From Microbacterium terregens (GTDB lineage: Bacteria > Actinomycetota > Actinomycetes > Actinomycetales > Microbacteriaceae): DNA of 64,000 nt. Where the stretch lies: NCBI RefSeq assembly GCF_039534975.1, contig NZ_BAAAWH010000001.1, forward strand, positions 2,232,001 to 2,296,000, written 5' to 3'. Below the pieces are notes generated by a model that was not told the origin of the DNA, ran no database searches, and was given only the letters and a program-made list of their open reading frames with translations. Positions 28,936 through 37,871 of this stretch are shown here, one piece after another; position 1 is the first letter of the stretch; each line of letters opens with the position of its first letter. The translations under genes were made by a program, and so were the position numbers.

Positions 28936-29487
28936 CTAGTTGCGCGGCTCTTCGTCGTCGTGGTCTGGGGTGAATTGCTGGAGCGCAGCCCAGCGAGAAT
29001 CGAGGGGCGTGCGCTGCTCTGTTCCGGTGCTCACGGCCAGCCGCTCACCCGTGGCCGCATCGAGGCCGGGGCAATCCGGCTGACACACCGGTTGAAACGG
29101 AAGCGCCAGTACGGTCGCATCCCTGACCAGAGTTTCAAGATCCACGTGGTCGTCTTGAACCCCGAAGTCAGTTGCTTCCATTTCAGGATACGCGAAAAGC
29201 TCCTGGAACTCGACTTCGACAGGCTCGACGATATCCGTCAGGCATCGGCCGCAGACTCCGGAGTACTCGGTTTCGATGCGACCGGTGGCGAGAATCCCCT
29301 CGTGGACCGACTCGAGGCGCACATCGACGAGGACGGATTCGCCCTCGGGAACGCTCACCAGACCCTCGCCCCACTTCTGCGGAGCGGGTACGTCGAGGGT
29401 GAACTCGCGCATCTCGCCGGGGTGATGGACGATGTCGCGCGCAGGGACGACGAAGGGGCCGGAACGGTGCTTTCTCACGGTCGTCAA
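28936..29487 (-). CDS. DUF177 (YceD-like) protein
   Basis: A 183-residue protein of the DUF177 family, whose members are linked to 23S rRNA accumulation and almost always precede rpmF. Visible features are VDVRLESVHEGILATGRI, GVCGRCLTDI and VCQPDCPGL near residue 145, giving the family's paired CxxC/CxxxC cysteines. It lies 37 bp upstream of rpmF. The start codon is an ATG or GTG at 29487. Confidence 0.9.
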   Translation of the reverse strand: MTTVRKHRSGPFVVPARDIVHHPGEMREFTLDVPAPQKWGEGLVSVPEGESVLVDVRLESVHEGILATGRIETEYSGVCGRCLTDIVEPVEVEFQELFAYPEMEATDFGVQDDHVDLETLVRDATVLALPFQPVCQPDCPGLDAATGERLAVSTGTEQRTPLDSRWAALQQFTPDHDDEEPRN

Positions 29488-29543
29488 TGCTACCGGGATG
29501 CGGATGGGCGACGGCTGAATACGGCGGATCGGCCGCGATCGGC

Positions 29544-30041
29544 TCAGATGTCGCGCGCCCCGGTGTCCAGGAAGCGGGCGACCGCGGGGGGAACGAAGGG
29601 CGAGACGTCGCCGCCGAGCGCGGCGACCTGTCGCACGAGCGAGCTCGACACCAGGGCATGTGCGGGGTCAGGAAGCAGGAACACGGTCTCCACGTGGGCG
29701 AGGTGCCGATTCACGATCGCCATCGGCGTCTCGTAGGCGACATCGACCTGCGAGCGAATACCTTTCACCAGCACGCCGGCACCGACGTCCGTGGCGTAGT
29801 CCACGAGCAGGCCCATGCTCCACGACGCGACGGTCACATCGCCAACGACCCCATCCTCTGCGATCGACTGCTCGAGCAGACTGAGTCGCTGGGCGATCGG
29901 CAGCATCGCCTCTTTGCCCGGATTGTGCACGACCAGCACGTGCAGCTCGTCGTAGAGCGCGGCGGCGCGACGGATGACATCCAGGTGACCCAACGTCGGC
30001 GGGTCGAAGGATCCGGGGACGACGGCGATCCGACTGCTCAT
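29544..30041 (-). CDS. coaD: phosphopantetheine adenylyltransferase
   Basis: Catalyses the penultimate step of coenzyme A synthesis, 4'-phosphopantetheine + ATP to dephospho-CoA. The 165-residue product has the nucleotidyltransferase motif [15 protein letters not shown] (about residues 8-22), [13 protein letters not shown] and the C-terminal SSSLVRQVA. The ATG has TAGGCT six bases upstream (30048-30053), which suggests a leaderless message separate from recG. Confidence 0.95.
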   Translation of the reverse strand: MSSRIAVVPGSFDPPTLGHLDVIRRAAALYDELHVLVVHNPGKEAMLPIAQRLSLLEQSIAEDGVVGDVTVASWSMGLLVDYATDVGAGVLVKGIRSQVDVAYETPMAIVNRHLAHVETVFLLPDPAHALVSSSLVRQVAALGGDVSPFVPPAVARFLDTGARDI

Positions 30042-30081
30042 GGGACGAGCCTATCGGCGGTCCGTCGAAGCACTCGCCGCG

Positions 30082-32244
30082 TCAATTCTTCGCCAGGGCC
30101 GCGCGCTCCTCCATACCCAGGCGGCGCTCGAGCGCCGCTGCCAGCCCGGCGTGTTCCTTCAGAGCAGGGTCCTCGTCGAGCACGTGCTCGGCGGCCACGC
30201 GAGCCGCCGCGATGATGTCGGCATCCGTCACCACCCGCAGAAGGCGCAGCGACGACCGGACGCCGGACTGCGCATCGCCCAGCACATCGCCTTCACCGCG
30301 GAGGTCCAGATCGACCTCGGCGAGGGCGAACCCGTCGAGCGTGCTCGCCACCGCGTCCACGCGTTCCCGCGCGGGCGTCCCTGCGGGTGCCTCGGTCACG
30401 AGCAGGCACAGACCTGCGATCGCACCCCGGCCGACCCGGCCGCGCAGCTGGTGCAGCTGTGACACGCCGAAGCGGTCTGCTTCGAGGATCACCATGGTCG
30501 ACGCGTTCGCGACGTCCACACCCACCTCGACGACGGTCGTGGCCACCAGCACGTCGATATCGCCGCGCGCGAACGACTGCATGATCGCGTCCTTCTCGTC
30601 CGAGGGCATCTTGCCGTGCAGAGGCGCAACCCGCAGATCGGCGAACGCCGGATGCCGAGACAGCAGGTCGATGACCTGCGCCACGCCCCATCGCGTGCGC
30701 GGAGCCTCGCCGGCGACGACGGCGACCGGCTCATCGGCCGTGTCGTCCTTGACGGACGCCTCAGCGTCGATGGCCGCACACACCACGAACGCCTGGTGCC
30801 CCTGGGACACCTCCTCGGCGATGCGATCCCACACCCGCGAGAACCAGCCGGGCTTCTCGGCGAGCGGCGCGACGAACGTCTCGATCCCGGCGCGGCCCTC
30901 CGGCATCGTGCGGATCGTCGACACGTCGAGGTCGCCGAAGACGGTCATCGCCACCGTGCGCGGAATGGGCGTGGCCGTCAGCACCAGTGCGTGCGGCGCA
31001 GCGCCCTTCGCGCGCAGCGACTCGCGCTGTTCGACACCGAAGCGGTGCTGCTCGTCGACGACGACCAGGCCCAGGTCGGCGAACGTGGTGGTCTCGCTCA
31101 GCAGGGCGTGGGTTCCGATGACGATGCGCGCCTGACCCGAGGCGGTCCGCAACGCGGCCTTGCGACGCTCAGCGGCGGGCATCTGCCCCGTGAGCAGCGT
31201 GGGCATGAGTTCGGGCGCGAGCTGAGGCCCCAGCACCCGTGCGATCGAGCGCAGGTGCTGCCCTGCGAGGACCTCGGTGGGGGCGATCAACGCCGCCTGA
31301 CCGCCGCTTTCGGCGACCTGGAGCATCGCCCGCAGCGCGACCAGCGTCTTTCCGGACCCCACTTCACCCTGTACGAGGCGGTTCATCGGCCAGTCGCCGA
31401 CGAGGTCGGAGGAGATCTGATCCCCGACCGACACCTGGTCGGGTGTGCGGGCGAAGGGAAGGGACTCATCGAACTCCGCCAGCAGTCGGCCCGGCATCCG
31501 GCGGGTCGCCGACAGTGCGCGCACGAACTGCCGCTGCTGCAGGAGTGCGACTTGCAGGACGAACGCCTCGTGCATGCGCAGAGTGCTGCGAGCCTGCTCG
31601 ATCTGGTCCTCGAAGTCGGGGCGGTGGATGCGCTCGAGCGCCGTGCGCGCGTCCAGAAGTCCGTCCCGTCGACGCAGCTCCTCCGGGAGCGGGTCGGCGA
31701 CCGGTCCGAGACCGTCCAGGACGAGCTCTACGATCTTTCGCAGCTGCCAGCTTGCGATCGAGCTGGTGGCCGGATAGATCGGGATCGGGAGGTTCGCGTT
31801 GGCCTCTGCGGTCAGCCGCGCGGTCTCCTCGTCATCGAACAGCTCGTAGTCGGGATGCGCGAGCTGCTTTGCGCCGCGGTACTCCCCCACCTTGCCGGCG
31901 AAGACCCCACGGCGCCCGGGCTGCAGGTCCTTCAGACGCCAGGACTGGTTGAAGAACGTGAGGGACAGTTCGCCCTGGCCGTCGCTGATCACGACCTCCA
32001 GCAGCGAGCCTTTGCGGTTCTGCATCCGTCGCTCGCTCGCCCGGCGCACCTCCGCCACGATCGTCACCGGCTCGCCGACCGGAAGCGACGAGATGGGGGT
32101 GAGCTCACCGCGGCGCGCGTAGCGGCGCGGGTAGTGCGCGAGCAGGTCGCCGACGGTGCGCATGCCGAACGCCTTCGCCAGCGCGGTCGCCGTCTTGCCG
32201 CCCACGGCGCCGTCGAGGCGCGATTCGAGGGCGAAGGCGGGCAT
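30082..32244 (-). CDS. recG: ATP-dependent DNA helicase RecG
   Basis: Branch-migrating helicase that regresses stalled replication forks. The 720-residue product has the N-terminal wedge/OB domain (~1-170). Helicase motifs are GEVGSGKTLVALRAML (motif I), DEQHRFG (motif II), VLTATPIPRTVAMT (motif III) and the C-terminal QLRGRVGRG (motif VI). The ATG is preceded by TAGACT with a six-base gap (32251-32256), leaderless spacing, although CGGAGG in the gap resembles a ribosome site. Divergent from the acyltransferase gene. Confidence 0.96.
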   Translation of the reverse strand: MPAFALESRLDGAVGGKTATALAKAFGMRTVGDLLAHYPRRYARRGELTPISSLPVGEPVTIVAEVRRASERRMQNRKGSLLEVVISDGQGELSLTFFNQSWRLKDLQPGRRGVFAGKVGEYRGAKQLAHPDYELFDDEETARLTAEANANLPIPIYPATSSIASWQLRKIVELVLDGLGPVADPLPEELRRRDGLLDARTALERIHRPDFEDQIEQARSTLRMHEAFVLQVALLQQRQFVRALSATRRMPGRLLAEFDESLPFARTPDQVSVGDQISSDLVGDWPMNRLVQGEVGSGKTLVALRAMLQVAESGGQAALIAPTEVLAGQHLRSIARVLGPQLAPELMPTLLTGQMPAAERRKAALRTASGQARIVIGTHALLSETTTFADLGLVVVDEQHRFGVEQRESLRAKGAAPHALVLTATPIPRTVAMTVFGDLDVSTIRTMPEGRAGIETFVAPLAEKPGWFSRVWDRIAEEVSQGHQAFVVCAAIDAEASVKDDTADEPVAVVAGEAPRTRWGVAQVIDLLSRHPAFADLRVAPLHGKMPSDEKDAIMQSFARGDIDVLVATTVVEVGVDVANASTMVILEADRFGVSQLHQLRGRVGRGAIAGLCLLVTEAPAGTPARERVDAVASTLDGFALAEVDLDLRGEGDVLGDAQSGVRSSLRLLRVVTDADIIAAARVAAEHVLDEDPALKEHAGLAAALERRLGMEERAALAKN

Positions 32245-32317
32245 CCTCCGAGTCTAGGCAGGACCGGCGACGAGGGCGGTGCCGAACATCACCAGGGTGG
32301 CGGCGTACGTTTGTCGG

Positions 32318-32896
32318 ATGCTCCGCCTCCTCGCGCGCCCGTACTGGGCGCTCAGCCGATGGACGCTGTCCACAGAACCGGCCCCCGCGCGTCCGACCGT
32401 GCTGCTCGGCGTCCCCCACACCTCGAACTGGGACTTCGTCCTCATGCTCGCGATCGCCTGGCGTCTCGGCATCCCGTTCCGATGGCTGGGCAAGGAGAGC
32501 CTGTTCCGGGGCTGGCGAGGCCGGATCATGCGCGGCCTCGGGGGCATCGCCGTGGATCGCGCGGACCCGTCGCGTGTCGTCGAGGAGGTCGTCGCACGCA
32601 TCCGGCACGGCGAGGACTTCGGGCTCGTCGTCACTCCGGAGGGCACCCGCGGCTCCGGGTCGTACTGGAAGTCGGGCTTCTACCGGATCGCACAGGATGC
32701 CGGTCTGCCGGTCACGCTCGGCTACGTCGACCGCACCACCATGACGGCGGGGCTGGGGCCCACAATCGAGCTGACCGGCGATGTGCGCACCGACATGGAC
32801 CTCATCCGCGCGTTCTACGCGGACAAGTCAGGACTCCGCCCGGAGCGGCGGACGGAGCCGCGGCTCCGCGAGGAGGACACGGCTCCGCCCGCCTAG
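32318..32896 (+). CDS. PlsC-like glycerolipid acyltransferase
   Basis: A 192-residue short member of the lysophosphatidic acid acyltransferase fold. The catalytic HxxxxD is HTSNWD (about residues 34-39) and the phosphate-binding motif is PEGTRG near residue 109. There is no clear membrane anchor beyond the amphipathic N-terminus LLARPYWALSRW. Start 32318 is preferred over an in-frame ATG at 32279 because TACGTT (32306-32311) lies exactly six bases upstream. The acyl acceptor is unknown; a full-length plsC exists at 37861-38631. Confidence 0.8.
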   Translation: MLRLLARPYWALSRWTLSTEPAPARPTVLLGVPHTSNWDFVLMLAIAWRLGIPFRWLGKESLFRGWRGRIMRGLGGIAVDRADPSRVVEEVVARIRHGEDFGLVVTPEGTRGSGSYWKSGFYRIAQDAGLPVTLGYVDRTTMTAGLGPTIELTGDVRTDMDLIRAFYADKSGLRPERRTEPRLREEDTAPPA

Positions 32897-32918
32897 CGCT
32901 CAGCGGCGCGGCGAGTGC

Positions 32919-32969
32919 GCTCGCCTGTCGCAATCCGCCGGGCACGCCGGCGTGTTGCGACAGGCGAGC
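32919..32969. terminator. long inverted repeat between convergent genes
   Basis: GCTCGCCTGTCGCAA (32919-32933) pairs perfectly with TTGCGACAGGCGAGC (32955-32969) over 15 bp. The 21-base loop itself contains a GCCGG mini-stem. It lies between the ends of the acyltransferase and lipoprotein genes, so it can act as a bidirectional terminator. Confidence 0.75.
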
Positions 32970-32976
32970 CGGGTGA

Positions 32977-33591
32977 TCAGCTCCAGATCTGGCCGGCGAT
33001 GTCGGACAGGAACGCATTGCCGTTGCGCTGGTACGTCTCGAAGTACACCCACACGCCGTCGCGGGCGACCACGGCCTCTTGCACCCCGGCCATGCCGGAC
33101 GGCTCGGTTTCGCAGTAGCTCGCACCGAAGTCATCCGCCACCCCGCAGGTCCAGCCCTGCCCGGGAAGCGCGTCCACCGCAGCCGTGACATCGCCCGCGT
33201 CGGCCGTGCTGATCAGCAGGAGCACGCCGGCGACCTCGTCGATGATCCAGTCGCAGCCGAAAACGAACTGCGCGTTCTGCGGCGCCTCGCGCACGAAGCC
33301 CGTACCGTCGCTCTGCAGCGTCATGTCGCCCACCGTGTCCTGGCGAGACATGTCCGTGCCGAGGGTGTTGCAATCCGACGGAATGTTCGCGGGCGCCACG
33401 GTCGGAGCCGGCGGCTCGGTCGGCTCCGGCTCGGGCGGCGTCGTCTGGGTCGGGATGGGCGTCGGCGTCGGCGAGGCGGTGGGTGAGGCCGAGCCTCCCG
33501 CGCACGCGGTCACGGCCAGGGCGAGGATGCCGGCGAGCACGATGGTGGACAGGGTACGTGTGCTCGCTCGACGCATCGACGGTTTCCGCAT
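32977..33591 (-). CDS. putative secreted lipoprotein
   Basis: 204 residues: a signal peptide (RRASTRTLSTIVLAGILALA) with lipobox AVTAC (Cys about residue 30), then a Pro/Thr/Ser-rich linker to ~residue 70. A globular domain with four cysteines (SDCNTLG, FGCDWII, WTCGVAD, SYCETE) follows. The cysteine pattern and layout recall DUF3558-like actinobacterial lipoproteins, but I am not certain of the family. It is expected on the outer face of the membrane. Divergent from rsmD. Confidence 0.75.
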   Translation of the reverse strand: MRKPSMRRASTRTLSTIVLAGILALAVTACAGGSASPTASPTPTPIPTQTTPPEPEPTEPPAPTVAPANIPSDCNTLGTDMSRQDTVGDMTLQSDGTGFVREAPQNAQFVFGCDWIIDEVAGVLLLISTADAGDVTAAVDALPGQGWTCGVADDFGASYCETEPSGMAGVQEAVVARDGVWVYFETYQRNGNAFLSDIAGQIWS

Positions 33592-33668
33592 CTCTCAGGT
33601 TGACTGTTAGAGCTGAGCATAGGGGTCGGCCGAACGCGCGCCTCACTTCGCGCGACTATCGTGTTCGT

Positions 33669-34235
33669 GTGACACGGATCATCGCGGGACGCGCTGGGTC
33701 GATTCCGCTCGAAGTCCCCGATGCGGGCACTCGGCCGACGAGCGATCGTGTCCGCGAGTCCCTCTTCGGCGCGTTGGAATCGGCCGATGCGCTGCGGGGT
33801 GCCGCGGTGCTCGACCTGTACGCCGGCTCCGGCGCTCTCGCGCTCGAAGCGGTGAGCCGGGGCGCGGCATCCGCCGATCTGGTGGAGAAGTCCCCGCGCG
33901 CCGCCGCGATCGTCGAGCGCAACGCGGCGAAAGTGAGCCGCTCGGTCGGACGGGACGCCGCGATCCGGGTGCACCGCAGCACGGTGTCCGCGTTCCTGGG
34001 CGGCCGGCGGGGCCCGTTCGATCTGGTGCTCATCGATCCCCCCTACGACCTGCGCGAGAGCGAACTGACCGATGCGCTCACGTTGCTCGTCCCATCGCTC
34101 GCTGCGGACGCGAGGGTCATCGTGGAACGGGCGGGGCACTCACCCCAGCCGACGCTCCCGGCCGGCCTCACGCACGTCCGCGAGAAGAAGTACGGCGACA
34201 CCGTGCTGTGGTGGATCGATACCGCGACCGCGTGA
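33669..34235 (+). CDS. rsmD: 16S rRNA (guanine966-N2)-methyltransferase RsmD
   Basis: Methylates G966 of 16S rRNA in the assembled 30S subunit. The 188-residue product has SAM-binding VLDLYAGSGALALEAVSRGA (about residues 45-64) and the catalytic DPPY in LVLIDPPYD. The start GTG 33669 is chosen because the family begins with RIIAGRAGS and TATCGT (33657-33662) lies exactly six bases upstream. It is convergent with thiL, with only 2 bp between the stops. Confidence 0.94.
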   Translation: MTRIIAGRAGSIPLEVPDAGTRPTSDRVRESLFGALESADALRGAAVLDLYAGSGALALEAVSRGAASADLVEKSPRAAAIVERNAAKVSRSVGRDAAIRVHRSTVSAFLGGRRGPFDLVLIDPPYDLRESELTDALTLLVPSLAADARVIVERAGHSPQPTLPAGLTHVREKKYGDTVLWWIDTATA

Positions 34236-34237
34236 CG

Positions 34238-35233
34238 CTACCCGCCGTGCGCGTCCCAGTCGCGATACGGATCCCAGCCGCCCGGGCCGGCGTAGGCGGC
34301 GCCGTCCACCAGCACGGCGTGCGAACCCCGTTCCACGACCCGTCCGATGACCCGGAATCCCTCCGGCAGCGCGTCAGCCGACGGGAACGCCGCCAGCAGC
34401 GCGTGGTCTTCTCCGCCCGTGAGCGCGGCGGCGGGGCCGGCGCCGAGCTCCGCGGAGTCGATGTCGATCGTCACCCCGGATGCCGCGGCCATGCGGGACG
34501 CGTCCAGCACGAGTCCGTCCGAAACGTCCATCATCGCGGTGGCCCCGGCATCGGCCGCAGCCATGCCGTCGACGATGGGCGGCGTCGGGCGCAGCTGAGC
34601 GGCGAGGGCCGCCGCATCGTCGTCACCGAGCGCGTCGTGATCGACCCGCACGGGCTCGCCGGCGGCATCCCGGAATCGGTCGAACAGGATCGCGAGCCCA
34701 CGGCCCGCGGCGCCCAGACGGCCGGCAACGGCCACCACGTTTCCGGCTCGCGCCCCGCTGCGAAGGATCGGTGCACGTCCGTCCAGCGAGCCGAGAGCCG
34801 TCACGGCGATCGTCAGGGTGTCGGAGACGGTCAGGTCGCCGCCCTCGACCGCGCAGCCGGGCGCAAGGGCATCGCAGGCGGCGCGAAGTCCCTCGGCCAC
34901 CTGCTCGACGAACGACGCCCTGGTGTCGTTCGGCATCGCGAGTGCCACCAGCAGCGCGGTCGGGCGCGCGCCCATCGCGGCGATGTCGGCGAGGTTCACC
35001 GCGGCCGCCTTCCACCCCAGGTCGTATCCGCTGGACCACGCGAGGCGGAAGTCGGGACCGTGCACGAGCGTGTCGGTCGTCGCCACCACGCGCCCGTCGG
35101 GTGCGGCGAGCACGGCGGCGTCGTCACCGGGTCCGACCAGCGCGTCCGATCCTCCGAGTCTGGCGAGGATCCGCCCCAGGATCGCTCCCTCCGACAACTC
35201 GCCCACGGTCGGGTCGGTGGGAGGCGGGGTCAC
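34238..35233 (-). CDS. thiL: thiamine-monophosphate kinase
   Basis: Phosphorylates thiamine monophosphate to the active diphosphate. The 331-residue product has GELSEGAILGRIL at the N-terminus, VGPGDDAAVL, TDTLVHGPDFRLAW, and GWKAAAVNLADIAAMGA. The later blocks are MDVSDGLVLDASRMA and GGEDHALLAAF. These are the AIR-synthase-fold ATP/Mg sites of ThiL. The GTG start has TAGCGT six bases upstream (35240-35245). Divergent from the DUF3515 lipoprotein; the two promoters share a 32-bp gap. Confidence 0.94.
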   Translation of the reverse strand: MTPPPTDPTVGELSEGAILGRILARLGGSDALVGPGDDAAVLAAPDGRVVATTDTLVHGPDFRLAWSSGYDLGWKAAAVNLADIAAMGARPTALLVALAMPNDTRASFVEQVAEGLRAACDALAPGCAVEGGDLTVSDTLTIAVTALGSLDGRAPILRSGARAGNVVAVAGRLGAAGRGLAILFDRFRDAAGEPVRVDHDALGDDDAAALAAQLRPTPPIVDGMAAADAGATAMMDVSDGLVLDASRMAAASGVTIDIDSAELGAGPAAALTGGEDHALLAAFPSADALPEGFRVIGRVVERGSHAVLVDGAAYAGPGGWDPYRDWDAHGG

Positions 35234-35265
35234 CCTCCCACGCTAGCGCTGGGTAGCCTGGAGGA

Positions 35266-35733
35266 GTGCCCCGATCCCCCGCCGCGCTGGTCCTGCTTCT
35301 CGCAGGCCTTGTCGCGCTGACCGGCTGCGCCTCGACCGTGTCGCTTCAGCCCGCCGACGACGCGAACGACCCGACCTGCGCCGATGTCACCGTGCGACTG
35401 CCCGCCCTGGTCGACGGCGAAGAGCGTCGCTGGACCGACGCCCAGGCGACCGGGGCGTGGGGTGATCCGGCATCCATCATCCTGAGCTGCGGCGTGACGC
35501 CGCCCGGACCCACGACGCTGCCCTGCCAGAGCGTGAACGGCGTCGACTGGATCATCGACGAGTCCGAGGCACCGCGCTACCGGGTCACCACGTTCGGCCG
35601 CACGCCCGCGGTCGAGGTCTACCTCGACAACGACCTGGTCTCCAGCGCCGCGGTGCTCGACACGCTCTCGCGCGTCGTCTCGATCCTGCCGACCGACGGA
35701 TCGGCCTGCACGGATGCCGAGACGGCGCCCTAG
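35266..35733 (+). CDS. DUF3515 lipoprotein
   Basis: A 155-residue protein with a signal peptide and lipobox LTGC (Cys about residue 21). The family's DPTCADVTVRLPALVDG, a short loop, and INGVDW-like SVNGVDWIIDE blocks follow. DUF3515 proteins are usually encoded beside thiL or ddl in Actinobacteria, as here. The function is unknown. The GTG start has TAGCCT six bases upstream (35254-35259), with GGAGGA filling the gap. Confidence 0.88.
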   Translation: MPRSPAALVLLLAGLVALTGCASTVSLQPADDANDPTCADVTVRLPALVDGEERRWTDAQATGAWGDPASIILSCGVTPPGPTTLPCQSVNGVDWIIDESEAPRYRVTTFGRTPAVEVYLDNDLVSSAAVLDTLSRVVSILPTDGSACTDAETAP

Positions 35734-35743
35734 CGACACGGGC

Positions 35744-36835
35744 TTACGCAGTGCGCTCCAACGCGGTGTCGATCAGCTCGGAGATGAGCTCGGCGTAGGT
35801 CATGCCCGATGCGATCCAGCACTTGGGGAACATCGAGATCGGCGTGAACCCGGGCATCGTGTTCAGCTCATTCACGTACACCGCGTCGGCGGTGAGGAAG
35901 AAGTCGACGCGCGCCAGCCCGCGGCCGTCCACGGCGTCGAACGCCCGGATGCCCAGGGCCTGGACTGCAGCGATCTCGGCGCCGCTGAGATCCGCGGGGC
36001 ATACGACATCGGCGCCGTCGCCTCCCAAGTACTTGCCCTCGAAGTCGTAGAACTCTCGCGTCGTGAGCACGATCTCCCCGGGAAGCGAGGCGCGGGAGGC
36101 AGCCCCCCGACGTCCCTCCAGAATCGCGACCTCGATCTCCCGCCCGACGATGGCCGCCTCGATCAGCACCTTCTCGTCCTCGGCGAAGGCGAGCTGGAGC
36201 GCCTCCTCGAGCTCCGCGGGGTCGGACACCTTCGACACGCCGACGCTCGACCCGCCGCGCGCAGGTTTGACGAAGACCGGCAGGCCCAGAGCCGCAGCAT
36301 CCGCTCGCACGCTCGTGGCGTCGCGATCCCAGCCGGCGCGTGTGACGGTGGCCCACGGCGCCACCGGCACTCCGGCCGCCTGCAGCACGATCTTCATGAA
36401 GTGCTTGTCCATGCACAGGGCCGAATCCAGAACGCCACCGCCCGCGTACGGGATGCCGAGAGTGTCGAGGAATCCCTGAACCGTCCCGTCCTCGCCGTGC
36501 ACGCCGTGCAGGATCGGAAGGACGACGTCGACGGCTCCGAGCTCTTCCAGCGTCCCGTCCGGGCGACGCACGCGCAGCGAACGGTCGGCGCCCCCCTCGG
36601 GCCACAGGACGCGGGTGCCGTTGTCGATCACCTCGGGCAGGCGGTCGGCATCGAGCGCGAACTTGTCGGGATCGTCGTCTTCGAGGACGAAGACGCCCTC
36701 GCGGGTGATCCCCACCGGGATCACCCGGTAGCGGTCACGACTGATCGCGCGAAGGACGCCGCCCGCTGTTGCGGAACTGATCGAGTGTTCGCTGGAGCGA
36801 CCTCCAAAGAGCACCACCACCGCCGGCCTGTCCAT
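35744..36835 (-). CDS. ddl: D-alanine--D-alanine ligase
   Basis: ATP-grasp ligase making the peptidoglycan D-Ala-D-Ala dipeptide. The 363-residue product opens with VVVLFGGRSSEHSIS. It contains HGEDGTVQGFLDTLGIPYAG, FVKPARGGSSVGVSKV and NELNTMPGFTPISMFP. The start ATG 36835 has AGAGGA upstream and the family begins here; a 20-residue in-frame extension has no homology. The first 101 bp lie inside the gpsA frame. No vanH or vanX is nearby, so an ordinary Ddl role is inferred. Confidence 0.94.
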   Translation of the reverse strand: MDRPAVVVLFGGRSSEHSISSATAGGVLRAISRDRYRVIPVGITREGVFVLEDDDPDKFALDADRLPEVIDNGTRVLWPEGGADRSLRVRRPDGTLEELGAVDVVLPILHGVHGEDGTVQGFLDTLGIPYAGGGVLDSALCMDKHFMKIVLQAAGVPVAPWATVTRAGWDRDATSVRADAAALGLPVFVKPARGGSSVGVSKVSDPAELEEALQLAFAEDEKVLIEAAIVGREIEVAILEGRRGAASRASLPGEIVLTTREFYDFEGKYLGGDGADVVCPADLSGAEIAAVQALGIRAFDAVDGRGLARVDFFLTADAVYVNELNTMPGFTPISMFPKCWIASGMTYAELISELIDTALERTA

Positions 36836-37871
36836 TCTGCGTCCTCTCGCCCTGGGGCTGATCTTCGTCCGTCGTGAGGTGCGGTGCGATCTCACGGGGG
36901 TTCATCGTTCCGTCGAGCACTCGCTTGACCTGCTCGACGATCGGCATCTGAATTCCGGCCTCGCGCGCCAGGTGAAGGATGGGTGCCACCGAAGCCAGTC
37001 CTTCGGCAGTCTGGTCCATCTGCTTGACCACGTCCTGGAAGCTGTAGCCCTGGCCGAGGAGCCGGCCGGCCGTGTTGTTGCGGCTGAGCGGGGACTGGCA
37101 CGTCGCGATCAGATCGCCCAGTCCCGCCAGGCCCTGCAGCGTCTCCGCCTGGGCGCCTTGAGCGACGGCGAAGTCGGTCATCTCGATCAGACCCCGCGTG
37201 ATGATCGAGGCCTTCGTGTTCTCGCCGTAGCCGACGCCGTCGACGATGCCGATCGCGACCGCGATGAGGTTCTTCAGGACGCCGCCGAACTCGGTGCCGA
37301 TGACGTCCGTGTTCACGAAGGTGCGGAAGTAGCGGTTGCGCGCACGGCGGGCCACAGCATCCGCGGTTTCCTGGCTGGTCGAGGAGATGACCGCCGCCGT
37401 GGGCTGTTCGCGCGCGATCTCAAGAGCGAGGTTGGGGCCCGAGGCCACCGCGATGCGCGACGGATCGCAGTTCAGCTCCTGCTCGATGACCTGGCTCATC
37501 CGCAGTCCGCTGCGCCGCTCGACGCCCTTCATCAGGGAGACGATCGGCGCGTCCGTGCCGGTGACGAGCGCACGCACCGCCTTGAGGTTCTGCCGCAGCG
37601 CCTGGCTGGGAATCGACAGATACACCTGCTCGGCACCCTCGAGCGCCTCGGACAGGTGATGCGTCGCGTACATCTCGCGCGGGAGGTTGATGCCCGGCAG
37701 GTACTGGCTGTTGCGCTTGGCCTCGTTGATCTCGTGCGCCAGCTCGGGACGACGCGCCCACATCGTGACATGGGCACCGCCATCGGCGAGGATCTTGCCG
37801 AACGTCGTGCCCCAACTGCCGGCGCCGATCACGGCCACGCGCGGCAGCCCGGCCTCCTGCCTACGACTCAA
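36735..37871 (-). CDS. gpsA: NAD(P)-dependent glycerol-3-phosphate dehydrogenase
   Basis: Reduces dihydroxyacetone phosphate to sn-glycerol 3-phosphate for phospholipid synthesis. The 378-residue product has the Rossmann motif VAVIGAGSWGT (12-22). The family's LKNLIAVAIGIVDGVGYGEN with the catalytic Lys, GLGDLIATC, and the ERVDG-equivalent region follow. The start is a TTG overlapping the plsC stop region. The C-terminus runs ~35 residues past the usual family end (GGGGALWRSLQRTLDQFRN) and overlaps ddl by 101 bp, which is unusual. Confidence 0.93.
   Translation of the reverse strand: MSRRQEAGLPRVAVIGAGSWGTTFGKILADGGAHVTMWARRPELAHEINEAKRNSQYLPGINLPREMYATHHLSEALEGAEQVYLSIPSQALRQNLKAVRALVTGTDAPIVSLMKGVERRSGLRMSQVIEQELNCDPSRIAVASGPNLALEIAREQPTAAVISSTSQETADAVARRARNRYFRTFVNTDVIGTEFGGVLKNLIAVAIGIVDGVGYGENTKASIITRGLIEMTDFAVAQGAQAETLQGLAGLGDLIATCQSPLSRNNTAGRLLGQGYSFQDVVKQMDQTAEGLASVAPILHLAREAGIQMPIVEQVKRVLDGTMNPREIAPHLTTDEDQPQGERTQNGQAGGGGALWRSLQRTLDQFRNSGRRPSRDQS

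Noticed and set aside
35744..36835. VanA-type D-Ala-D-Lac ligase linked to the VanY/VanZ-like genes.
   Set aside because: The gene is 17 kb away in a standard murA-plsC-gpsA-ddl context, and vanH and vanX are absent; an ordinary Ddl is simpler.
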